64,000 bases of DNA from Spiroplasma taiwanense CT-1 (GTDB lineage: Bacteria > Bacillota_I > Bacilli_A > Mycoplasmatales > Mycoplasmataceae). Positions 9,746-18,172 of the stretch are shown piece by piece. The stretch's first letter is position 1, and each line of letters starts with the position of its first letter. The stretch spans positions 682,001-746,000 of the forward strand of contig NC_021846.1 of NCBI RefSeq assembly GCF_000439435.1, given 5' to 3'. Under the pieces are notes generated by a model. That model made no database searches and was not told the origin of the DNA. It saw only the letters and a program-made list of their open reading frames with translations. The position numbers were made by a program, and so were the translations under genes.

Positions 9746-10579
9746 CTTCTCAAGTAATTTCTGCAATTGGTATTGCAATAATTGGTGCATATTTAAATAT
9801 TTGAATTAAAAGAGTATCACCAAATGTTATTAATCAAATTACTGTTCCAACAATAACAATTCTTGGTTCTTTCACTATAAGATTATTTATTATTGGACCA
9901 GTTGGATATGTAATTGGTTCTGCAATTGGTATTGCATTTCAATGAGCTTTAACTGATGGGATTGCAAAATACTTTTTTGTTATTATAATTGGTTTATTTC
10001 ACGCTGGATTTGTAATTACAGGAATGTATCACTTACTAAATGCAGTAATTTTACAAAATGTTGCTCAAAATTGAGGAGACTTTATTTTTATGAGTATTTG
10101 TGCTCAAGCAATTGGACAAGGAAGTGCTGTAATTGGGTGAATGATTCTAAATAGAAAAGACCCAAAAACAAAAGAAGTTGGAACTGCTTTAGTTGTTTCT
10201 GCCTATCTTGGAGTAACTGAACCTGCACTTTATGGTGTAAATTTAAAATATTTATTCCCTTTTATAGCTGGTTCAATTTCAACCGCTATTGCTTTAGAAA
10301 TTTGTGTAATGTCTGGGGTAACAGCACAATCAATTGGAAATGGAAGTTGATTGGGAATTTTAAGTGTACAAATTAATTCAAAAGTAGAAGGAGTTAAAAC
10401 ATGAGCTGGTACTGCATACTTATGATTTATGATTGCCAATATTGTAAATGCAGCATTAGTTATTTCACTTTCTTATATATTTGGAAAAATGAAATTCTTT
10501 AAAAAATTTGATCCAAATTTTGTGGAATTAAAAAATGAAAATAAAAAAATTAAAAATAAAGAAAAAATAGTTGCATAAT
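9736..10579 (+). pseudogene. treB: PTS trehalose/beta-glucoside permease EIIC, 5' truncated
   Basis: PTS EIIBC permeases of this group bring trehalose or beta-glucosides in as 6-phosphates. What remains is the C-terminal half of the EIIC membrane domain: AYTSQVISAIGIAIIGAYLN, FIIGPVGYVIGSAIG, FHAGFVITGMYHLLNAVILQ and GVTEPALYGVNLKYLFPF, the last being the family's substrate-site segment. The EIIB domain with its phosphocysteine and the first EIIC helices are missing; before 9736 the sequence belongs to another gene on the opposite strand. The remaining frame is clean. The trehalose assignment rests on the neighbouring GH65/beta-phosphoglucomutase gene and on family resemblance. Confidence 0.75.
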
Positions 10580-10605
10580 AATTTTGTAAGGAAAGGAAAA
10601 TTAAA

Positions 10606-10944
10606 ATGGCTAGAAATATTGATAAAACTGAATCAATTACCAAAGCAAGTTATTTTTTAGGAGTAGTTTGATCTTTGAGTTTAGTTATTGGAACAATACT
10701 AGTTTCAATATTGGAATTATTTAGTTTTTGGTGAATTTTAATAATTATTACACTTTTAAGTATTGGATTATTTATTATTCATTTAAAAATAACAAGAAAT
10801 ATTATGAATAACATCAATGTTGATAAGAATATTTTTATACTTCATTGATTATGTTTTATTCAATTACTAGCTTTAAATATTCCTTTATTTGCATATGAGG
10901 TAATTGGAATTTTATTTTATAAAAAAATTGCATATATACTATAA
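10606..10944 (+). CDS. Small membrane protein downstream of treB
   Basis: The 112-residue product has three or four hydrophobic segments: LGVVWSLSLVIGTILVSIL, the FWWILIIITLLSIGLFII stretch, and WLCFIQLLALNIPLFAYEVI. Four Trp codons are TGA or TGG in frame. AAGGAAAGG lies just before the ATG. The gene starts 26 bases after the permease remnant and would have been the distal gene of that operon. I recognise no family; it could be a four-helix accessory protein. Confidence 0.65.
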
Positions 10945-10963
10945 ATTCTATGTTAACTAAAAC

Positions 10964-10992
10964 TTAAAGTATTATTATAAAAGACATATAAT
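10964..10992 (+). promoter_or_regulatory. Predicted promoter of a small RNA
   Basis: TTAAAG (10964-10969) and a perfect TATAAT (10987-10992) are separated by exactly 17 bases. No open reading frame follows, but a terminator-like hairpin does, about 100 bases on. Confidence 0.5.
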
Positions 10993-10999
10993 AGTAATT

Positions 11000-11106
11000 C
11001 TAAGACCATGATGTAGTTCTTTGTAGATACTTAGATAATTGTAGTGTTAACTGCAAACTTACATTAGAAGTTTAATTACCCTTATTATAAGGGTGATTTT
11101 ACATTT
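11000..11106 (+). ncRNA. Candidate small noncoding RNA
   Basis: A consensus-like promoter precedes this segment. It contains an internal hairpin (AAACTT / AAGTTT, 11056-11073) and ends in ACCCTTA / TAAGGGT (11078-11094) followed by GATTTTACATTT. No reading frame longer than a few codons is present and the region is less monotonous in composition than the surrounding spacers. The terminator tail is imperfect. I cannot match it to a known RNA family by eye. Confidence 0.4.
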
Positions 11107-11167
11107 ATACTAATAAAAAAAGTAAAAAAAAATAAATTTAATAAATAATTTTATAATTAAATAACTA

Positions 11168-11208
11168 TAAATAAAAAACTCTGTTAAAACTAACAGAGTT
11201 TTTTATTT
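11168..11208. terminator. Bidirectional intrinsic terminator
   Basis: AAAAAACTCTGTTA / TAACAGAGTTTTTT hairpin with flanking A/T runs, immediately after the pgmB stop on the minus strand and downstream of the small-RNA candidate on the plus strand. Confidence 0.85.
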
Positions 11209-11871
11209 ATTATATTCTTTTAAAATTTTTTCAAAATTAAGTTTATCAACATTTTCAAAAATTATATTTGCTTGACTTACCTCTTCTTTTTCTCCAACAC
11301 CAATAGCAAACATTTTTGCAGATTTAATTGATTCAATACCTATTTTTGCATCTTCTACTCCTCAACAATCTTTAACATCGATTCTAAAGTAATCAGCTGC
11401 TTTTAAAAAGATTTCAGGATTTGGTTTATGTTTTAAAATATTTTTTGGATTTACTAAGTAATCAAATAATTCAATAATATTTGCTTGTTCCAAAATAAAT
11501 TTTGAATTGCTACTAGTTGATGCCATAGCAATTAAAATATTTTGTTCTTTTAAGATTTTAATAAATTTTATTGTTCCTTCATAGATTTTAATGTTATTTT
11601 TTTGTTTTAAGTGATTTAAATAAACTTTATTTTTTTCAAAAATAATTTCCTTTTTTTCTTTTTTTGAAAACTCTCTTTTACTTATAAATGATTTTAAAAT
11701 TAATTCTAAACTATCTTTTCTTGAAAGTCCTCTAAATTTATTTAAAAAACTTTCATCTAAATTAATATTTAACTTTTTATTTGCAACTTCTTTTCAAGAT
11801 CAATAATGTAAATATGCAGTATCACTAATAACACCATCACAATCAAAAATAACTAATTTTGGAAATTTCAT
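11203..11871 (-). CDS. pgmB: Beta-phosphoglucomutase (HAD family)
   Basis: This 222-residue domain converts beta-glucose 1-phosphate, released by GH65 phosphorylases, into glucose 6-phosphate. FDCDGVISDTA holds the two catalytic Asp residues of HAD phosphotransferases. Later motifs are IAMASTSSN (motif II Ser), a Lys-Pro-containing KHKPNPEIFL (motif III) and GVEDAKIGIESIKSA (motif IV acidic pair). Its ATG at 11871 has a GGAA-type ribosome site, so it can be made alone. There is no stop codon between it and the upstream GH65 frame, so a fused protein would also result if the GH65 frame were intact. The short C-terminal cap and length are normal. Confidence 0.9.
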
Positions 11872-11896
11872 TATAATTGAATTTCCAAAATTAGTT
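11851..11896. repeat. 17-bp perfect inverted repeat at the GH65-pgmB junction
   Basis: AACTAATTTTGGAAATT (11851-11867) and its exact reverse complement (11880-11896) flank a 12-nt centre that contains the pgmB start codon. One arm encodes the first residues of PgmB and the other the last residues of the GH65 protein. There is no T run, so it is not a standard terminator. Confidence 0.9.
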
Positions 11897-14129
11897 ATTA
11901 ATTGGTACATTTTTTGATTGTGTTTAATATTTACATTATCACCTGATATTTTTTGCAAATATAAAATTTTATTTTTTAATTTAAAATTAATTATTGCAGA
12001 TTGATATTCAATATTAATAGAATAAGAATTTATTTGATCATTAAATACAGGATCAATCATTAAAAATTCTTCTTCAATGTTAAATAATCCATAAATAACA
12101 AACATTCTAACTCCACCCATATTTGCCATATGTAATCCTCTATCTGTATTTTTATGAGTGTCATATAAATCAAGATTAATTGACTCTTTAAAATATTTAA
12201 AGCCAAAGTCTTTAATTTTTAGTCTGACTGCCATTATTGCATATACACACTTAGAACGTGATGAATCAGCTGTATCGGTTTTATCATAAAACTCTCAATT
12301 ATTAATCATTGTTTCTTTATCAACTTTGTCATAAAAAAACATATTTGCCGAAACAACATCTGCTTGTTTTGTAACTCTTAGTGTATTTATTGATAAAGAA
12401 TGTAAAGTTCTTAAAAAAGGCTTATATTTTTCAATATACTCTTTTGTAACTGGCTTTCTTTTTAAGAAATTATCGTGTTGTGGATTTAAATTCAATTCTT
12501 TATTATAAGGAATTAAAATAACATTTGCTAAATTTTCAAATTCCTTTAATTCCTCTTCAGTAATTTTAAGTTGTTCTTTTTTTTGATTATAGAGATTTAT
12601 GTTTTTTTCTTTTAACATTTTAAAACTTTTATTTGCTCATTTTAAATTATATTGAGCAACACAATTTGTTCAATAATCATCATTTACAAGAATTTGATAT
12701 TCATCTGGTCCTGTAACTGAATTAATATGTCCAACTCCATCAGTTACAACAATTTTATCTTCTCAAACTCTTGCAGTTTCAATTAAAATATCTAAACCAT
12801 AATTAAATAAAAAATCATAATCTTTTGTTGCTTTAAAATAATTTATTATTGTAAAACAAATATCTCCATTGATATGATATTGAGCAGTTCCAGCTGGAAA
12901 ATATGTGCTTGTTTCATCTCCATTTATTGTTCTTCAAGTAAATAAAGCACCTTTTGGGTGAGCTAAAAGTTTTGCTCTTTTTCTTGCACTATCTAAAGTA
13001 TTATATCTAAACATTAACATTAATTTTGCAAGTGTTGGATCAAATAATGTTAAAGCAATGGCAATATAAATTTCTGAATCTCAAAAATAATGACCAGCAT
13101 ATCCTTCTCCTGTTAATCCTTTTGCAGCAACATTTGTTCAAGCTAATTTTCCAATATTTGTATAAAGTTGAAACATATTAAAATTATTTGCTAATAATAA
13201 ATTTTGATTATTTTCTCCAAAATTACAGTTTGCTCTTTTTCAAAAATCTATAAAAAAATCTTCTTGTTGTTTTAAATAAAATTGATAATTATTTTTTGCA
13301 AATTCCATTAACTTTACTTTTGCTACGTTTATAGTTGGTTTTGAATAGTTTTGTTCATACAAAACACTAATTTTATCAATTATAATAGTTTCATTTAAAA
13401 TTTTTTTTAATAATAAGTTTTCTCTTCATATTCAGAAAAATTAAATGAATTTAAGCCACTAATTTTTGTTGCATAAACAACTTTTTGATTTGACTTTAAT
13501 GTTTTATAAACAATACTTTGAAAACTATTTGAAGATTCTCTTTCAATTTTATTAAAACTTTTTTGATCTTTTAATAAAGCTCTTGGGTCATTTGGTATGC
13601 CTTTATCTGTTGATGTTTCTTTAAAAATTAGTGGAAAATTAATTTTTACCTCTTTTTCACTTTTAAATGAAGTTGTAAAACTTATTTGTTGCAAAAATAA
13701 TTCATAACTTATTTGAGATAATAATTTAGAAAAATAAAAATCTATATATTCTTCATCATTTAAGTTAAATCTATATTTTCTAACAATTTGACCAGATTGC
13801 ATTTGATATTCAATAGAATAATTTGATGCTTTAGTTGGATCAAATAAAATTCTTTTATCATCAATATATATTTCCAAATTTTGAATATTGATTAATGGCA
13901 TCATTCTTTGATATAAATCTGGATATCCTGTATATTTAGCTGCATATTGAATGTCAAAATAATCATAAAAAGCATTAATATAAGTGCCTTCAATTGAACT
14001 ATTTTTATTCAAAATTTCCTCTTCAAATGAACCTCTAATTCCAATATAACCATTTGATATTGAGAAAATTAATTCTTCAACTTTTCTATTTTCAATTTTA
14101 AATTCTTTTTTTTCTATAAGTAATTCCAT
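11872..14129 (-). pseudogene. GH65 disaccharide phosphorylase, frameshifted in a T8 run
   Basis: GH65 phosphorylases split maltose, trehalose, kojibiose and similar sugars (or trehalose 6-phosphate) into beta-glucose 1-phosphate and glucose or glucose 6-phosphate. N-terminal beta-sandwich features are present (SNGYIGIRGSFEEE, YPDLYQRMMPLINIQ), then the (alpha/alpha)6 barrel with GEGYAGHYFWDSE, INSVTGPDEYQ (the Glu is the general acid) and TKQADVV. The total is about 752 residues, full length. The reading frame breaks at eight T (13401-13408): the N-terminal part ends ...EKTYY at TAA, and the rest continues one frame over. Strong AAGGAGG precedes ATG 14129. With the treB remnant next door, a trehalose-6-phosphate phosphorylase is an attractive guess; family alone cannot settle it. 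Confidence 0.85.
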
Positions 14130-14211
14130 ACTAACCTCCTTATAAATATTTTATTAAATAAAAGTAAATTTAAAGAGATTAAATAGTTTTAGTTGTATAT
14201 ACAAATAATTT

Positions 14212-14244
14212 AAAATTAAAAAAATGACTAGATTAAGTCATTTT
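14212..14244 (-). terminator. Intrinsic terminator
   Basis: AAAATGACT / AGTCATTTT hairpin with a T-rich tail on the minus strand, overlapping the stop of the truncated DUF2779-like gene. Confidence 0.75.
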
Positions 14245-14975
14245 CTTTTTTAATTCCTCACTATTTATACAGTCACTATCATTTCAATTTGCTAGTAGAT
14301 TTATATAATTCATAAGTTCATATCCTTTATATATATCAATCAAATTATGTTTCTTTATTAATTCAAATTTTAAGTTAATATTCTTTCTTTTTCTTAAATG
14401 ACCTCTAAAAAACTTCATTACATCTCTTACAATATCATAATTTTCATATTCATCTCCATATTTTTTCATAAATGTTTTAATTATTTCACTTACTTTATGC
14501 TTGTAAGATAAAACAGGATAGTATTTTGTATCATAAAAAAAATCATATACATCAATAAATTTAGAAGACATGCTTTCTAAATTTATCATAAAATTTTCAA
14601 AATTATTTGAAAAGAAAGATAAGGCTTGAACTTCTTGAAATTTAGACATGTAAAGTAACTCATCAATATTATTTTCCTTAATATATTGAGCAATTACAAA
14701 ACTCATTTTTTCAAGTTCATTCATTAATTTTTTTTGATTTTTTCAAGTATTTGTAAATTGATAAACAAATTCATTTGATAAAATAAATTGATTTTTTTCC
14801 TCATTAAATTCCAAAATTCCCATACCAACAGTATATGGTATGTCATTAATTGTAATTTTTGGAAATTTAATTTTATATTGTTGATAAAACTGAAATGATT
14901 CAAAATCAATAATACATATTTTTTTTAATTTATGTTTTACCCCATTTATATAACATAGAAATTAAATTTCTATGC
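14233..14975 (-). pseudogene. C-terminal fragment of a DUF2779-like nuclease protein
   Basis: The frame contains CIIDFESFQFY, a D-x-E motif as in DnaQ-like 3'-5' exonucleases, then TVGMGILEFNEEK and a helical C-terminus ending KKKMT. Mollicute DUF2779 proteins, several hundred residues long, carry such a DFES segment after a nuclease-like N-terminal part. Here the frame has no ATG, GTG or TTG start and simply emerges from AT-rich sequence near 14980, so the N-terminal half is missing. A perfect palindrome (CATAGAAATT A AATTTCTATG, 14954-14974) lies at the truncation point. A short alternative start inside is possible but would lose the DFES motif. Family assignment is tentative. Confidence 0.5.
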
Positions 14976-15142
14976 TTAAAATAATTATAAATTAAAATAA
15001 AATAAATTTAAAAAGGTTAGAAAGAGGAAATTTATTTTATCAATAAAATTTAATTTTACTAATGCAAAATTTTATTAATTTTGATTATAATTACAAACAA
15101 TTTAATAAAAAAAATGTTGTAAAAATTATTAAAGTAAATTTT
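14976..15142. other. AT-rich spacer
   Basis: No gene or structured element recognised, apart from A/T palindromes. Confidence 0.4.
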
Positions 15143-15176
15143 GATAAAAAAATAAAACCAAAGGTTTTATTTTTCA
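15143..15176 (-). terminator. Intrinsic terminator of the permease operon
   Basis: AATAAAACC / GGTTTTATT hairpin followed on the minus strand by a T7 run, overlapping the stop of the amino acid permease. Confidence 0.85.
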
Positions 15177-16549
15177 TTAGTTAAAATTTTAACTGATTTG
15201 TCACTATCTGGATTTTTTGCTTTTTGTAATTTATTTTGAATATGATATTTTAAAAATCCTACTGGAACTAATAAAATTACAAGTAAAATCATAACAATTG
15301 GTTTTCATATATCTTTAAGTTCAATTCCTGTTAACAATAACATAAATGAACCAATTAAAGTTAAAATACAAGTTATATATGAAAATACAACAAATACTCA
15401 AAATAATCAATTTTTATATATTTTTTTATAATTTTGGTCTTTTAATCTTAAGTAAACTATGTTTGTTGTCATTAATATTTTTAATGAACTTACTGCAAGT
15501 GAAAAGTAACCTAATAATTCTCTTATTTCATTAAACATAATATAAATTGATGCAATAGCCATTAATAATAACATTGAGTACATTGGTCTTCCTGATCATT
15601 TTGAAAGTTTTAAGAAATGATGACTTAAATCTTTTTCTTCTGACATTTTTTGAACTAAACTTGTTTGGTATACTAGATAAGCATTGATACCACCAATAAA
15701 TAAAACAATTGCAACTGAATTAAATACAATTGTTGCTCATTTTGGAAGTAAAGCAAATCCATTTAAAAATCCATCTTCTACTTTTCCAATTGATAAAATT
15801 GCAATTGCATATAATACATAAACTAACATAACAATACCAACACCAGCAAGAATTACTTTTGGTGTTGTTTTTTCAGCATTCTTAATTTCAGCTGTTACAT
15901 ATGTTGGAATTTCAGTTCCTGAATATGAAAACATTGTCATTGTTATTGCAGGAATTAATAGTGTTCCTCCAATATATGCCTGAGATAAATTTTCTTTCAT
16001 AGCTCCTGAATTTAATAAGTTTTCACTTGTCCCATAAACTAAAGCTAAAATTAAAATAAATGCTATTGGAAAACTTTTTAAAACCATAAAAATAATTTGA
16101 CTAACTTGACTACTATTTTTAATAAAGATTTGTGTTCCTCCAATAAAAAATAAAATTAAAATTGAAATAAATTTTCACAAATATTCATTATCATAGCCTG
16201 AAAAATCTCTAATAATATTTGTTAAAGCTAGACTTGCTGTTGCAATAGCAACAGCAGAAACAAATAATGTTAAAACTCAACCAAATCAAAAAGCCATAAC
16301 TTTTCAATTTGCTCTTCTTAATCAGCTATAAGCTGTTCCATTTTCTTGAAATGAAATAGCTGGTTCAACCATTAAGAAAGTTTCAGGAAGGATAATAATT
16401 CCCCCTATTATTCAAACAAAAATCATTAATAAAGGATTATTTCCTGCCAGTGAAGAAACACTACCATAAGTAACAATAATGCTTGTTCCGATTGTTGCTG
16501 TAAGTGTTAAAGCAAGAACCGTTCAAAAACCCATTTTTTTAGTTTTCAT
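15167..16549 (-). CDS. APC-superfamily amino acid permease
   Basis: The 460-residue protein has about twelve hydrophobic segments and the opening pattern of amino acid-polyamine-organocation permeases: TKKMGFWTVLALTLTATIGT followed by a glycine-rich GSVSSLAGN. A later TMFSYSGTEIPTYVTAEIKN matches the helix 6 substrate region plus the charged loop EIKNAEKTTPKVI typical of the family. It ends in a hydrophilic tail. It imports amino acids by proton or ion coupling or exchange; the substrate cannot be read from sequence. The ATG overlaps the stop of the upstream hydrolase by 11 bases, and GAGAG gives the ribosome site, so the two are co-translated. The frame is intact. Confidence 0.85.
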
Positions 16550-17573
16550 TTACTTTTTTCTCTCTTTCATTTGCAAAATTTAAAGTCCTGTCCAAATATT
16601 GTTCATTGTAATCTGTTATTACATAAACATGATTTGACCCTTCTGGAGTTCAAATTTCACTAAGAGTATTTGATTCAAATTTTATTTTTTTATTATACAT
16701 GTCTAAACTCATTTCATAGGGAATGAAAGTATCTCCAATTGCATGAATAAATAAAATTGGTATTTCTTTATTTAGATTCATTAATTTTAATAAATCATAC
16801 TTACTTTGATTAGTTTTTGTAAGTTTACTAAATTTTTTTGTATATCCCATTCCCACAATTCATCACGGTTTTTTGAAAAAATTATTTTGAATATAATATC
16901 TATATTGAAGTTTTATACTACTAAAACCACAATCAGCTACAACTCAACTAATATCATCTTTAAATTTTCCAGTTTGAGAATAAAGAATTGATGTTGAAGC
17001 TCCCATACTATTTCCAATTAGTCCAATATTTTCAACTTGATATTCTTTTTTTAGATTGTCAATTATTTGATCAATCATTGAAATACTTGAATATCCAATA
17101 TCAGTATTTTGCCCATAACTTTTTCCATGAGCAAAAGCATCAAAAGTTAAAATATTATAACCATTTTTGTAAAAATGATTAACTAATCTTAAAGCAAGAT
17201 ATTTATCTTCTGTTCAACCATGCATTCCAATAACTCATTTTTTTGAGTTACCATTTAATGCTTTTAAACAACTAATATTTCCTTTATCTGTTGTAATATC
17301 AAATTCAAATAAGTCTTGTTTTTTAAAAGAATCTTTGCCTAAATTCATTTTATCAATATCTCAATAATGATATTCTAAAGTATTAACCTCTACTGGAATA
17401 TGGTTAAATTCTCCATTTGGTCCTTCATATTTTCCAAACCTTGGATATGTATAACAAAAGTACTTATATAATTTGAATAATTTATTTGATTTAATAAAGA
17501 TTATTGGAAATAAAATAGTTGATAATATAATTTTTAAAAAATTGTATGTGTATAATTTTATTTTTTTTGACAT
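16539..17573 (-). CDS. Alpha/beta hydrolase, membrane-anchored
   Basis: The 344-residue protein starts with one hydrophobic helix (FLKIILSTILFPIIFI), likely a signal anchor. The hydrolase fold follows: WVIGMHGWTEDKY oxyanion region, TFDAFAHGKS, the nucleophile elbow GLIGNSMGAST (Ser), an acid in FIHAIGDTFIP and a C-terminal His in EGSNHVYV. This arrangement is that of cytoplasm- or membrane-facing serine hydrolases of the BEM46/peptidase S9-like group; ester or peptide substrates are possible. GGAG precedes the ATG. The gene overlaps the amino acid permease, and a peptidase or amidase feeding that carrier would be a coherent pairing (inference). Confidence 0.8.
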
Positions 17574-17698
17574 AAATACTCCATTTAAATTTAAACCATT
17601 ATATAATGATTACTTCTAAATTTTAAAATATATAAAAAAAAATATTACACTTTTTTATATTTTGAAATTTTTTTTCATAACTTAATTTTCAAATGTAA

Positions 17699-17721
17699 TT
17701 TTTTTTTTTTTTTGCTAAAAT
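17699..17721 (+). promoter_or_regulatory. Promoter with a T15 spacer
   Basis: Fifteen consecutive T (17699-17713) are followed by GC and TAAAAT (17716-17721), a good -10 box about 40 bases before the ATG at 17761. The T run fills the place of the -35/-10 spacer, so changes in its length would alter promoter geometry. Confidence 0.5.
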
Positions 17722-17760
17722 GCCTTTTGTGTATATAAATGCATATAGAAAGAGGTAACT

Positions 17761-18102
17761 ATGAATGGATTAGCAAAGGGTGGAATTATTACTAATTTTG
17801 TTGGAACAGCTTTAGCAGCATTAATTTCTATAATACTCTTAATTGCTTCTTTGCTTACTACAAGTACTTTACCAATAGCTGGAGGAATAATTATTATATT
17901 TACAATAATTTCTCTAATTTCTTCAATATTGATAATTATTTTTGGAGCTCTTGCATTAGCAAAAGGAAACAACAAATTTAAAATAACTACAGGAATAATT
18001 GGAATTATTTCAATACTATTTAATTGAATTGCATATTTCTTTGTTGCAATTATAATATTAGTAGGATCAATATTAACTTTATGCGGAAAAGCAAAAAATT
18101 AA
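17761..18102 (+). CDS. Small four-helix membrane protein
   Basis: The 113-residue product is almost entirely hydrophobic: four segments (about 8-33, 38-66, 76-90, 92-108) separated by short loops, with a basic KGNNKFK loop and a C-terminal CGKAKN. GAGG sits just before the ATG. No family is recognised. It is a single-gene unit between its own T15 promoter and a strong terminator, which suggests a surface or envelope protein under local control. Confidence 0.65.
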
Positions 18103-18125
18103 ATTAAATAAACTTTTAAATTATG

Positions 18126-18168
18126 AAATAATAAAAAGCAAGATTTTTTCTTGCTTTTTATTATTTCA
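18126..18168. terminator. Bidirectional intrinsic terminator
   Basis: AATAATAAAAAGCAAGA / TCTTGCTTTTTATTATT hairpin between converging genes. Confidence 0.9.
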
Positions 18169-18172
18169 TAAT

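Noticed and set aside
14954-14974. Perfect palindrome CATAGAAATT-A-AATTTCTATG as a terminator or operator
   Set aside because: No T run in either direction and it lies at the truncated start of a pseudogene; role cannot be assigned.
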